Assembly: GCA_008633435.1 (NCBI GenBank)
Contig: RKSL01000079.1
Span: 1 to 46,381 of the forward strand
Reading direction: 5' to 3'
DNA length: 46,381 nucleotides
Source: Candidatus Desulfobulbus rimicarensis
GTDB taxonomy: Bacteria; Desulfobacterota; Desulfobulbia; Desulfobulbales; Desulfobulbaceae
In this document: in pieces, positions 25,628-34,443 of the stretch
Layout of the letters: every line of letters starts with the position of its first letter
Position numbering within the stretch: the first letter of the stretch is position 1
The notes under the pieces: model-generated
Databases searched by the model: none
The model's input: only the letters and a program-made list of their open reading frames with translations
Told to the model about the DNA's origin: nothing
Program-made: the position numbers and the translations under genes

Positions 25628-27010
25628 ATGGCAGAGTTTCAACTCGTTATTATCGGCGCAGGTCTTTCCGGCCTTGCCGCAGGCATTCGTTCTGCCCGTT
25701 TCGGGCAAAAAACACTTATTGTTGAACAACACACTCTTCCCGGCGGATTGAATTCCTATTATCGCCGACAGGGTTTTCTGCTGGAAACCGGTCTGCACGC
25801 CATGACCAACTTTGCTCCGCGTAGCGAAAAGCATGCCCCATTGAATCGATTGTTTCGCCAGCTTAAACTTTCCCGCAAATCATTTATTACCCGAGAGCAG
25901 TTTGGCTCAGAAATAATTTTTCCGGATCGTTCTCTTAAATTTTCCAATGACCTGGAATTACTTTGTACCGAGATCGCTTCGTCTTTTCCCGCCTGCATTG
26001 ATTCCTTTCAAGCACTTGTCCAGGAAGTTGAGCGTTATGACCCCTTTGTGGAGGCATCCTGGAAATCCACCCGGCAATTTCTTCAAGAACGACTGAGCGA
26101 TCCTCTGCTCATAGACATGCTGCTGCTGCCGCTCATGGTCTACGGCAATGCAGAAGAACATGATATGGATCTCGGCCAGTTTGCTATTATGTTCAGAGCA
26201 TTGTTTCTGGAAGGATTCTTTCGTCCTGAACACACCATCCGAGAGCTGCTGTCCATGCTGACGTCGCAGTATGAGAAATTTGAGGGTGCGTTACGCTTTA
26301 AAGCCCCGGTGACAAAAATTCTTCGAGCAGGAGGCAGGGTGGCTGGTATCCGGCTTGCGAACGGAGAGGAGATAACTGCCGATGCCGTGCTCTCCACCAT
26401 CGGTATTCCCGGCACGGCCAGGATCAGTGGCTGGCCACTTGATCAGAAAAAATATATTGGCAGAATGAGCTTTATGGAAACCATTACCATGGTTCCACAC
26501 GCAAGCCTTGATTCCCCCAGATGTTCTCAGACAATCCTCTTTTATAATCATAACAACGTCTTATCGTACAGGCGTCCGCAAGCTCCCATTGATGCCTCCT
26601 GGGGGGTGATTTGTTTTCCTGATAATTTTGAGGGATTACCCATTGATACAGATGTTCCTCTCCAGGTAAGGATAACCAATGCTGCTAATTATGAGCTCTG
26701 GAAGCAGGCCGGCTCCAGCCAATACCGCCAACTTAAAGAAGAGGCGGGACGAAAATCTGCCGAGGCTGCTGGGAAAATCATTGGGAATTACCGGCAAGAC
26801 GTTGTATATCATGATAGTTTCACCCCCATGACCATTGAACGGTATACTTCAAAGCTTGAAGGGGCTGTTTATGGAAGCCCGATAAAGATAAAGAGTGGCG
26901 CAACTCCCTGGGAGAACCTCTTTATCGCTGGAACCGATCAGGGCTATCTTGGCATTGTCGGAGCCATGCTCAGCGGGGTGACCATTGTCAATCAGCATTT
27001 GCTTGGGTAA
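25628..27010 (+). CDS. CrtI-like FAD-dependent oxidoreductase 1
   Basis: This 460-residue flavoprotein is of the phytoene desaturase / carotenoid isomerase / retinol saturase type. The Rossmann FAD motif is G10-AGLSG with E33 at the end of strand 2, and the C-terminal FAD motif is LFIAGTDQGYLGIVGAMLSG near 430-455. The family adds, removes or isomerises C=C bonds in long apolar chains. No carotenoid genes are nearby; the neighbours are an ACP and fatty-acid enzymes, so an ACP-bound or free acyl chain is the inferred substrate. No Shine-Dalgarno sequence precedes the ATG, which follows an upstream TAG without a gap. Confidence 0.85.
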   Translation: MAEFQLVIIGAGLSGLAAGIRSARFGQKTLIVEQHTLPGGLNSYYRRQGFLLETGLHAMTNFAPRSEKHAPLNRLFRQLKLSRKSFITREQFGSEIIFPDRSLKFSNDLELLCTEIASSFPACIDSFQALVQEVERYDPFVEASWKSTRQFLQERLSDPLLIDMLLLPLMVYGNAEEHDMDLGQFAIMFRALFLEGFFRPEHTIRELLSMLTSQYEKFEGALRFKAPVTKILRAGGRVAGIRLANGEEITADAVLSTIGIPGTARISGWPLDQKKYIGRMSFMETITMVPHASLDSPRCSQTILFYNHNNVLSYRRPQAPIDASWGVICFPDNFEGLPIDTDVPLQVRITNAANYELWKQAGSSQYRQLKEEAGRKSAEAAGKIIGNYRQDVVYHDSFTPMTIERYTSKLEGAVYGSPIKIKSGATPWENLFIAGTDQGYLGIVGAMLSGVTIVNQHLLG

Positions 27011-27150
27011 TCCGTGTTACTGGTTGTTATAAACTGCGTTGCTGAACCATTATCGCCGGTCACAGCAGCGAGCTTCAAACCATGAAAGTCGATCACTTCG
27101 GCATGGCAACCAAGGTGAATCGTAAAAAATTCAGTACAAAGTGAAAAGTT

Positions 27151-28557
27151 ATGGTGTTTACTCCCCTGGACAAAGTCAGGCAGAAATATGATGTCGTTGT
27201 TATCGGTTCCGGTCTGGGAGGGCTGACTTGCGCAAACCGGCTGGCCAGAGCCGGACACGCGGTTTTGCTGCTGGAACATCATACTCAGCTGGGCGGTCTG
27301 GCCACCTGGTTTAAACGGGGAGGGCATACCTTTGATGTCTCGCTCCACGGTTTTCCATACGGTATGGTCAAGACCTGTAAGAAATACTGGTCAAAGGAGA
27401 TCAGAGATTCCATTGTTCAGCTGAACAATATTGTCTTTGACAATCCACAGTTTTCCCTGACCACGACCTTTTCAAAAGACGATTTCACCCGCATCCTCCA
27501 TGAGCAGTTTACACTTGACCGGGTCACCGTGGATGATTTTTTCAACACTGTCCGGGCAATGAATTTTTATGACGACCTGGGCATGACGACCAGGGAGTTG
27601 TTTGAAAAGTTTTTTCCGGGGCGCAGCGATGTGCACCGCCTGCTCATGGAACCTATAACCTATGCAAACGGTTCAACACTTGATGAACCTGCCATAACCT
27701 ATGGCATTGTTTTTTCAAATTTTATGAACCGGGGAGTGTTTACCTTTGAAGGCGGCACAGATCGGTTAATCGGCATGATGGCTACGGATCTGCAGCATAA
27801 CGGCGTGACTCTCTGCACCGGGGCAAAGGTTGAGCGGATTATCGTTGAAAACGGCAAAACAAAGGGCGTTGTGGTTGGAGATCGGGAAATTTCTGCTTCT
27901 GCTGTGGTTTCCAACTCCGGCATTACCAACACCATTGATAACCTTGCCGGTCGAGACGCATTCAGCGATGATTTTCTTTCCCGGTTTGATAAGGTGGTGG
28001 TGAATAATTCGTCCAGTCAGGTCTATTTTGGTATTCGTAAAGGGGAAGCTTTTGATGATGTAGGTGATCTGCTTTTTACCTCCACAGCCAAGGAATTCTC
28101 CTCGGAAGAAATGCGCAGGATGGATACAAAAAGCCGCACGTTTTCAGTCTACTATCCCAAAACACGTCCGGATGCACCCGACTATACTGTGGTCGCCTCC
28201 ATGAATGCCAACTATGCTGACTGGGCTGATCTGGATGAGCAGGCGTATGGTCGCGCCAAAGAGGAGATGGTTGAGCGTTGTTTTGATGATCTTGAGCGGT
28301 ATATTCCTGGAATAAGAGATAAGGTCGATACCATAGAATCGGCTACTCCTCAGACATTTAACCGATATACCCTGCACACTGAAGGCACCTCATTTGGCAC
28401 CAAGTTTGAAGGGCTGGATATCTCGCGCACTATTTTTAAGGAAGTGGGCGGGTTGTTCCATGTTGGCTCTGTGGGGATTATCATGAGTGGCTGGCTGGGG
28501 GCAATAAATTACGGGGTTATTGTGGCCAATGATGTGGATGCCTATGTGAGAAGTTGA
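27151..28557 (+). CDS. CrtI-like FAD-dependent oxidoreductase 2
   Basis: This 468-residue protein is of the same broad class as its upstream neighbour. It has the FAD motif G19-SGLGG with E42, a GGLATWFKRGGHTFD segment typical of phytoene-dehydrogenase-like proteins, and a C-terminal FAD-contact region VGSVGIIMSGWLGAINYG. The two are clearly different proteins, not a recent duplication. Two consecutive CrtI-like enzymes suggest successive desaturation, or desaturation and isomerisation, of one substrate. The 140-base gap before it holds no supported gene. The ATG at 27151 has only a weak GTGAAAAG upstream. Confidence 0.85.
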   Translation: MVFTPLDKVRQKYDVVVIGSGLGGLTCANRLARAGHAVLLLEHHTQLGGLATWFKRGGHTFDVSLHGFPYGMVKTCKKYWSKEIRDSIVQLNNIVFDNPQFSLTTTFSKDDFTRILHEQFTLDRVTVDDFFNTVRAMNFYDDLGMTTRELFEKFFPGRSDVHRLLMEPITYANGSTLDEPAITYGIVFSNFMNRGVFTFEGGTDRLIGMMATDLQHNGVTLCTGAKVERIIVENGKTKGVVVGDREISASAVVSNSGITNTIDNLAGRDAFSDDFLSRFDKVVVNNSSSQVYFGIRKGEAFDDVGDLLFTSTAKEFSSEEMRRMDTKSRTFSVYYPKTRPDAPDYTVVASMNANYADWADLDEQAYGRAKEEMVERCFDDLERYIPGIRDKVDTIESATPQTFNRYTLHTEGTSFGTKFEGLDISRTIFKEVGGLFHVGSVGIIMSGWLGAINYGVIVANDVDAYVRS

Positions 28558-28594
28558 AATCAACCGACAAACGGTTGCTGTGAGCGGAAATTTT

Positions 28595-29338
28595 ATGGAC
28601 AACGATTTTTCAGGGCAAAAGGCTGTGGTTACCGGGGCAACCCGAGGGCTTGGCAGGGCTATTTCTGAGGCATTACTGGCCAGGGGGGGCAGCGTTATCG
28701 GGGTCTACGGTGGCAATGATGAAGCTGCAGCAGAATTCAAGGCCTCCTGCGGTTCCGGGACTGCCCAGTTGACACTGCATAAGCTTGATGTCTGTGATTA
28801 TGCAGCAGTTGAAGCCTTCTATCAACAGGTGGAGACGAGTTTTGATACCATAGATATTCTGGTCAACAATGCAGGAATTCGCCGTGATGGTGTTTTGGCC
28901 ATGATGAAACCCGAAGACTGGCAACGGGTGATTGATGTCAATTTGACAGGTGGCTACGTTATGGCCAAGTTTGCGGTGCAGTTGATGATGAAGCAAAAAT
29001 ATGGTCGTATCGTTTTTATGACCTCACCCATGGGGCACCTCGGCTTTGCCGGACAGGCAAATTATGCGGCTTCCAAGGCCGGCCAGATAGGGCTTATGAA
29101 GTCACTCTCCAAAGAGGTTGCCAAACGAAAAATTACGGTGAACTGTGTATCTCCAGGATTTATACAAACGGATTTCCTTCAGGATTTGACTGAAAGCCAG
29201 TATAAAGAGTATAAGAAGATGGTGCCGGTAAAACGTTTCGGCACTCCTGAGGAGGTAGCTGACGCTGTTCTCTTTCTGGCAGGAAAATCCGCTGCATATA
29301 TCAATGGGTCAGTTCTGGAAGTGACAGGTGGCCTGTAG
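28595..29338 (+). CDS. FabG-like 3-oxoacyl-ACP reductase
   Basis: This short-chain dehydrogenase of 247 residues would reduce 3-oxoacyl-ACP to 3-hydroxyacyl-ACP. The cofactor motif is TGATRGLG (13-20), followed by NNAG (91-94) and the catalytic S144, Y157 and K161 (NYAASKAG). The end SAAYINGSVLEVTGG is typical of FabG. ATG at 28595 is chosen over an in-frame GTG at 28580 because the canonical N terminus begins just after it; both have weak ribosome-binding sites. It follows the second CrtI-like gene by 37 bases and precedes the dehydratase by 8. Confidence 0.88.
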   Translation: MDNDFSGQKAVVTGATRGLGRAISEALLARGGSVIGVYGGNDEAAAEFKASCGSGTAQLTLHKLDVCDYAAVEAFYQQVETSFDTIDILVNNAGIRRDGVLAMMKPEDWQRVIDVNLTGGYVMAKFAVQLMMKQKYGRIVFMTSPMGHLGFAGQANYAASKAGQIGLMKSLSKEVAKRKITVNCVSPGFIQTDFLQDLTESQYKEYKKMVPVKRFGTPEEVADAVLFLAGKSAAYINGSVLEVTGGL

Positions 29339-29346
29339 GAGCACAA

Positions 29347-29781
29347 ATGAAAAAAAAGTATGAATTTATTACGAGCAGGATCCCGCACAGAGATCCTTTT
29401 CTCTGGCTTGACCGGGTGATGGAACTCACCTGTAAAGAGATTTGTGCAGAAAAAACACTCTCTCCGGATCTGCCGCTGTTTGATGGTCATTATCCTGAAT
29501 ACCCGCTGATGCCGGGGGTTCTGCTCTGCGAAGCTGTTTTTCAGGCTGGAGCGCTGCTGATTGGTGAGCTGATCAAAGAAGGTGAGAAGACTGTCGGCGT
29601 GCCGGTATTGACCCGAATTATCGGGGCAAGGTTCAAGCGTGAAGTCCGTCCCGGTGATACTATTACCATTAAGGCCGCGCTCAAAGAAAAACTTGGATCT
29701 GCCTGGTTTCTCAAGGGGAGTGTTCGGGTTCGGGGTAAGGTGGCTGTTCAGGTGGAATTTGCCTGTGCTTTAAAGGCGTGA
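29347..29781 (+). CDS. FabZ-like 3-hydroxyacyl-ACP dehydratase
   Basis: This 144-residue hot-dog protein removes water from 3-hydroxyacyl-ACP. Catalytic H48 and E62 lie in FDGHYPEYPLMPGVLLCEAV, the FabZ arrangement, and the N-terminal RIPHRDPFLWLDRV matches the RIPHRYPFLLVDRV signature of the family. TAGGAG precedes the ATG, only 8 bases after the reductase stop. It supplies the dehydration step of the private cycle. Confidence 0.9.
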   Translation: MKKKYEFITSRIPHRDPFLWLDRVMELTCKEICAEKTLSPDLPLFDGHYPEYPLMPGVLLCEAVFQAGALLIGELIKEGEKTVGVPVLTRIIGARFKREVRPGDTITIKAALKEKLGSAWFLKGSVRVRGKVAVQVEFACALKA

Positions 29782-29798
29782 GTCTTTGCTGATTCGTT

Positions 29799-30599
29799 AT
29801 GGATTTTCTCAATTTTGACAGTAAAAGAATAATAATCTTTGGCCTTGCCAATAAAAAATCGGTGGCCTGTGCTATTGGCCGTGTACTGATCAAAGCCGGT
29901 GCCGAGGTCATCCATGTCGTGCGCAGTGAAGAGCGGGCCAAAACTGCCCGGAAACTGTTTCCGGAAAGCCGGGTATTTTGTTGTGATGTGGAAGAAGAAG
30001 AGCATATTATTCGAGTACGCGATGAGATTGCCGATACAATTGGTGGGCCTATTGCAGGTATCGTTCACTCCATAGCCTTTGCCAACTATTCAGAAGGGCT
30101 GAAACCCTTTCACGAGACGGTCAAAAAAGACTTTCTCCAGGCAGTGAATATTTCCTGTTTTTCACTCATTGCCATTGCCAACCATTTTAAGGATTTGCTG
30201 GCCAGTGATGGTTCGGTGGTTACCATCTCTATTTCCACAACCAGAATGGCTGCAGAAAACTATGGCTACATGGCACCTGTCAAAGCAGCGCTTGAGTCAT
30301 CGCTTTGCTTTCTGGCTAAATCTTTTTCCAGTTTTTCAACGGTTCGATTTAACGCTGTTTGCCCTAGCTTGCTCAAAACTTCTGCTTCTGCGGGTATTCC
30401 CGGCTATATAGATTCGTACCTGTTTGCAGAAAAGGCAATTCCCCGTAAAAAAGCGCTTAAAACGAGTGAGGCCGCAAACGTGGCTGCTTTTCTTCTCTCA
30501 GACAGATCGTCCGGCATTAACGGCCAGTCATTGGTGGTGGATGCCGGTATGGGGCTGAACTATTTTGATGCCGAAATTGTCCATAAGGCGGTGAGCTGA
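29799..30599 (+). CDS. FabI-like enoyl-ACP reductase (SDR)
   Basis: This 266-residue SDR is of the enoyl-ACP reductase kind. It has [16 protein letters not shown] near residues 15-30, where FabI proteins have GxANxxSIAWGIA. The active-site spacing is Y155-x6-K162, as in FabI, and it has [12 protein letters not shown] (FabI: LVHSIAFA). It would reduce trans-2-enoyl-ACP and complete the elongation cycle. The C-terminal part is more diverged than in housekeeping FabI, so it might act on an unusual chain or serve as a dedicated reductase. There is no clear ribosome-binding site. Its stop overlaps the next start (TGATG). Confidence 0.8.
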   Translation: MDFLNFDSKRIIIFGLANKKSVACAIGRVLIKAGAEVIHVVRSEERAKTARKLFPESRVFCCDVEEEEHIIRVRDEIADTIGGPIAGIVHSIAFANYSEGLKPFHETVKKDFLQAVNISCFSLIAIANHFKDLLASDGSVVTISISTTRMAAENYGYMAPVKAALESSLCFLAKSFSSFSTVRFNAVCPSLLKTSASAGIPGYIDSYLFAEKAIPRKKALKTSEAANVAAFLLSDRSSGINGQSLVVDAGMGLNYFDAEIVHKAVS

Positions 30600-30841
30600 T
30601 GGCTGGTGAAGAGTTACATCTCGTGTCCCGTTTGATTCAGGTAATCAGGCATGCCATTGCGGTGTTCATGGCAAAAGAGACCCCGCTGTATGTAAAAGCA
30701 GTTCTTGCCGGCGGATTAGTCTATATTCTTTCACCATGGGATATTATCCCTGAATGGCTGCCGGTTATCGGTGTTCTTGATGACTTTGCCCTGGCAGCCC
30801 TGCTTCTTTCCTGGGCCGGAAGATTTCACGTCCAAAAGTGA
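30599..30841 (+). CDS. YkvA-family (DUF1232) small membrane protein
   Basis: This 80-residue protein carries the DUF1232 signature VYILSPWDIIPEWLPVIGVLDDFALAALLL in its second half, which includes the conserved SPxDxIP and DD residues. It has two weak membrane helices. Its function is unknown in general. It overlaps the FabI-like gene by one base, so it is translated with the cluster, and it may place or assemble the lipid enzymes at the membrane. That role is inferred from position only. Confidence 0.8.
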   Translation: MAGEELHLVSRLIQVIRHAIAVFMAKETPLYVKAVLAGGLVYILSPWDIIPEWLPVIGVLDDFALAALLLSWAGRFHVQK

Positions 30842-30884
30842 ATGTTCGGTCTGCTTATGAATTCTTTCTCCCTGCTGTGATATC

Positions 30885-31919
30885 TTGAAGTATTCCCGCG
30901 TTTGTCTCCATGCTTTTGGTTATGAGCTGCCACCCAATGTGGTGACCTCTGATGATTTGGAAGTACGCCTTGCCTCCGTGTATAAACGGCTTAAACTTCC
31001 GGAAGGACGACTTGAGCTGATGAGTGGAATCCGCAGCCGTCGGTTCTGGCCGCACGGAACCAAACCAAGTCAGGGGGCTATTGCTGCCGGACGCAAGGCT
31101 TTGCTTGCCTCTGGTGTTGATCCGCTGGAGATCGATTTTCTGGTCTTCACCTCTGTGAGCCGGGATATGATGGAGCCGGCCACTGCAGCTTTTGTCCATC
31201 GTAGCCTGGGGCTAGGCACTCAATGCCAGATATTTGATCTTTCCAATGCCTGCCTGGGTTTTCTGAACGGCATGATCATGCTGGCCAACATGATTGAACT
31301 TGGCCAGGTTCGCTATGGGCTTGTCGTGGCCAGTGAGACTGCAGAAGAGCTGGTGAGTTCGACCATTGATCAGTTGCTCACTGACCCAACGCTGACCAGA
31401 AAAACCCTCAAGCCTGCCTTTGCTTCACTGACCATCGGTTCCGGAGCCGTTGGCCTGGTGATGGGGCAGAAAAAATGTAAAGATACCGGGCATCGCCTCA
31501 GAGTTGGAGTCTGCAGAGCCAATACCCGCCATAATGATTTATGTCAGGGCGGACAAAATGCCGAACAGGGTACCCTTATGTCCACGGATTCGGAACTCCT
31601 GCTCACCGAGGGAATTGCCACCGCCCGGATGTGCTGGCAGGCGTTTCTTGAAGAATCGGGCTGGAAAAAAGAGCGTATCAGCAGTTTCTTCTGTCATCAG
31701 GTGGGGCGTGCCCATGCGCAGCTCCTCTTTTCAACCCTGGAGCTTGATCCGGAAAGAAATTTTGAAACTCTGCCAGTCCTTGGCAACGTTGGTTCTGTTT
31801 CAGCCCCGATAACCCTTGCCATGGGTATTGAAAAAGGAAGACTCAGATCTGGCCAACATGGTGCCATACTGGGGATTGGATCTGGTATTAACGCCTTGAT
31901 GCTGGGCATAGAGTGGTGA
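30885..31919 (+). CDS. oleA: OleA, acyl thioester head-to-head condensing enzyme
   Basis: This 344-residue thiolase-fold enzyme joins two long acyl thioesters by Claisen condensation to a beta-keto acid. C123 in DLSNACLGFLNGM, H271 in CHQVGRAHAQ and N301 in GNVGS form the triad, and E97 in SRDMMEPAT lies 26 residues before the cysteine, matching the OleA glutamate that acts as base. The MKYSRV start agrees with known OleA proteins and implies a TTG initiation codon at 30885: upstream in frame there is no ATG before a stop. No ribosome-binding site is visible. The next gene overlaps its stop by one base. Confidence 0.93.
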   Translation: MKYSRVCLHAFGYELPPNVVTSDDLEVRLASVYKRLKLPEGRLELMSGIRSRRFWPHGTKPSQGAIAAGRKALLASGVDPLEIDFLVFTSVSRDMMEPATAAFVHRSLGLGTQCQIFDLSNACLGFLNGMIMLANMIELGQVRYGLVVASETAEELVSSTIDQLLTDPTLTRKTLKPAFASLTIGSGAVGLVMGQKKCKDTGHRLRVGVCRANTRHNDLCQGGQNAEQGTLMSTDSELLLTEGIATARMCWQAFLEESGWKKERISSFFCHQVGRAHAQLLFSTLELDPERNFETLPVLGNVGSVSAPITLAMGIEKGRLRSGQHGAILGIGSGINALMLGIEW

Positions 31920-32785
31920 TGGCAGAACTCGCCCAATATCCGTTTACCCCGAAATCTATCCGGGTTGAAGGTGGTCATACCATGGCCTATCTGGATGAGG
32001 GGACAGGGCCGGTTGTGGTCATGGTTCATGGAAATCCGTCCTGGTCATATCTGTACCGGAATGTGGTGACTGCGCTCAGTAAGGGGTACCGTTGTATTGT
32101 CCCGGATCATCTGGGCTGTGGCTTTTCTGATATACCGCAGCAGTATCCTTACCGGCTTGCAAATCACATAAATAATCTGGAACTGCTGCTGGATCATCTT
32201 CACGTTACTGGATGTGTATTGATGGTTCATGATTGGGGCGGAGCCATTGGCATGGGGTGGGCTGGCCGGTATCCCGAGCGGGTTCAGGGTGTGGTGGTTT
32301 TGAATACCGCAGCTTTTCACTCATCCCGGATTCCCTTTCGTATCAGAATCTGTCGTTGGCCTCTGCTTGGTGCGCTGCTTGTGCGTGGTGTAAATGGTTT
32401 TGCCTGGCCGGCCACCTTTATGGCTGTGGAAAAGAAAATGGCACCAGAAGTGGCTCAAGGATTTCTGGCTCCATACAACAACTGGAACAGCAGAGTGGCT
32501 GTGCATAAATTTGTCCAGGATATTCCCCTCCATGTGACCCATCCCTCCTGGGATACCCTGACCGAAGTAGAATCCTCCCTCCGCCGATTACAAGACAAGC
32601 CAATGCTCATCTGCTGGGGCGGACGCGATTTTTGTTTTGATTTCTCCTTTTATCAGCAATGGCAAACCCGGTTTCCCGAGGCGTTAAGCAGGTGTTACTG
32701 GCAGGCCGGACATTATGTGCTTGAAGATGCTTTCACCGAGGTTATGGCAGACATGATTCCTTTTCTGGAAAGGTGTAATGGCTGA
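31919..32785 (+). CDS. oleB: OleB, beta-lactone decarboxylase (alpha/beta hydrolase)
   Basis: This 288-residue enzyme is of the haloalkane-dehalogenase-like alpha/beta hydrolase group. It has the HGNPSWSYLYR oxyanion motif near 38-48, nucleophile D105 in VHDWGG, a further acid near D237 in GGRDFCFD, and H265 in AGHYVLED. OleB converts the cis-beta-lactone into a cis-olefin and CO2. The ATG at 31919 overlaps the oleA stop (TGATG). GTG codons just upstream are possible but less likely starts. The gene overlaps oleC by 8 bases, indicating tight coupling of the late steps. Confidence 0.92.
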   Translation: MAELAQYPFTPKSIRVEGGHTMAYLDEGTGPVVVMVHGNPSWSYLYRNVVTALSKGYRCIVPDHLGCGFSDIPQQYPYRLANHINNLELLLDHLHVTGCVLMVHDWGGAIGMGWAGRYPERVQGVVVLNTAAFHSSRIPFRIRICRWPLLGALLVRGVNGFAWPATFMAVEKKMAPEVAQGFLAPYNNWNSRVAVHKFVQDIPLHVTHPSWDTLTEVESSLRRLQDKPMLICWGGRDFCFDFSFYQQWQTRFPEALSRCYWQAGHYVLEDAFTEVMADMIPFLERCNG

Positions 32786-34418
32786 GTGGAATATCGCTGC
32801 CGCACTGAACCGGGTTGCTGCAAAGCAGCCTGAACAGACCGCTGTTGTCACCGGGAAAAACGGGAAGTATCGCCAATGGACATTTGACCAGCTTCTTGAG
32901 CGCAGTAATGGCTATGCCGCTTTTTTACAGCAAAAAGGGGTGAAAAGGGGGGATCGGGTCATGCTCATGGTTCGCCCCTCAATGGAATTTATCAGTCTGA
33001 GCTTTGCCCTGTTTCAGCTTGGCGCTGTCGTTATCCTTATTGACCCCGGCATGGGATATACAAATCTTCTGCGTTGTATCGGTGCGGTTCGTCCCGAAGT
33101 CCTGGTGGCCATACCCCAGGTGCAGATTTTTTCCCGTGTGTTCAGAAAACCCTTTGCAACGGTGTGCATCCGGATTTGTGCAGGTCATTCATTTGGGCTG
33201 CTTGGCAGCTCCCTTCAGACAGTCAGTGTTGCAAAGGATACAGAATCAGTTCCGGCAAAGGTTGATCGGGATGAACTGGCTGCAATCATTTTCACCACAG
33301 GTTCCACAGGCCCGCCCAAGGGGGTTCAGTATAATCATGGGACCTTTCACAGCCAGCTTGGACTGATTAAAGAGTATTATCAAATCGGTCCGGGCGATGT
33401 GGATCAACCCGGTTTCCCTTTGTTTGCCCTTTTTGCCACCGCCCTTGGTGCAACCGCTGTTATTCCGGACATGGATCCCACCCGTCCGGCCCAGGTTGAT
33501 CCTGAAAAATTTGTACGCTCGATCCTCGACTGGCAGGTGAGCTATTCTTTTGGTTCTCCGGCCATCTGGAATGTTGTGAGCCTCTATTGCCTTGAGCAGG
33601 GTGTACAACTGCCGGTACAGAAGATTCTCATGGCAGGTGCCCCGGTATCCGGTGAGTTGATTCAAAGAGTGCAGCAGATACTTCCTCAATCTGGAGAAAT
33701 TCATACCCCCTACGGTGCAACAGAATCACTCCCTCTGGCTTCAATAACCGGTAAGGAAATTCTTGCCGAGACCTGGCCACAAACGAGATTGGGCCGGGGA
33801 GTCTGTGTGGGGAGGCCTCTTCCCGGTATGGTTGTTGAAATTATTCGTCCCTGTGCAGGAGTTCTTGAAAACTGGAGCGATGCTGAAATATTACCAGTAG
33901 GCGAGATTGGCGAGATTATTGCTCAAGGTGCAGTTGTTACCAGGGCGTATGATCATAATGAACAAGAAACCCGGATGGCAAAGATTTATGATGGGAAGGT
34001 TATCCGTCACCGCATGGGTGATATGGGCTATCTTGATACACAGGGACGGCTTTGGTTTTGCGGTAGAAAAGCGCATCGGGTGTTATCGGCACACGGAGTT
34101 ATGTATACAATCTGTTGTGAGGCACCTTTTAATGAACACCCTGCCGTGTTCAGAAGCGCGCTGGTTGGTGTTGGCCCGGTGCATGCGCAATTGCCGGTAT
34201 TAGTCGTTGAACTGTCTACACCGACAGATGAAGCGACACTGTTTGCAGAGTTACGAGCCATTGCCGAAACCAATCCGTTGACCGAAGATATTGCCACCTT
34301 TTTTGTTCATCCGGGGTTTCCTGTGGATATCCGGCACAATGCCAAAATTTTCCGTGAGAAACTGTCGTTATGGGCAGAAAAAAAGGTTCAAGCCCGGAGT
34401 TGTGATGAGCAGACATGA
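32778..34418 (+). CDS. oleC: OleC, beta-lactone synthetase (adenylate-forming)
   Basis: This 546-residue enzyme of the AMP-ligase superfamily has FTTGSTGPPKGV at 172-183 and YGATESLPLASI near 315. It has MGDMGYLDTQGRLWFCGRK, the ATP-ribose-binding motif, near 415. In the Ole pathway it activates the 2-alkyl-3-hydroxy acid made by OleA and OleD and closes it to a beta-lactone, without CoA. Its neighbours identify it as OleC and not a fatty acyl-CoA ligase. It overlaps oleB by 8 bases. Confidence 0.92.
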   Translation: MAEWNIAAALNRVAAKQPEQTAVVTGKNGKYRQWTFDQLLERSNGYAAFLQQKGVKRGDRVMLMVRPSMEFISLSFALFQLGAVVILIDPGMGYTNLLRCIGAVRPEVLVAIPQVQIFSRVFRKPFATVCIRICAGHSFGLLGSSLQTVSVAKDTESVPAKVDRDELAAIIFTTGSTGPPKGVQYNHGTFHSQLGLIKEYYQIGPGDVDQPGFPLFALFATALGATAVIPDMDPTRPAQVDPEKFVRSILDWQVSYSFGSPAIWNVVSLYCLEQGVQLPVQKILMAGAPVSGELIQRVQQILPQSGEIHTPYGATESLPLASITGKEILAETWPQTRLGRGVCVGRPLPGMVVEIIRPCAGVLENWSDAEILPVGEIGEIIAQGAVVTRAYDHNEQETRMAKIYDGKVIRHRMGDMGYLDTQGRLWFCGRKAHRVLSAHGVMYTICCEAPFNEHPAVFRSALVGVGPVHAQLPVLVVELSTPTDEATLFAELRAIAETNPLTEDIATFFVHPGFPVDIRHNAKIFREKLSLWAEKKVQARSCDEQT

Positions 34419-34443
34419 CGATGAGAATGGTTGTGGAGGTTCC

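Noticed and set aside
27011-27150. A 20-codon frame MKVDHFGM... between the two CrtI-like genes
   Set aside because: Too short, with no ribosome-binding site or recognisable feature.
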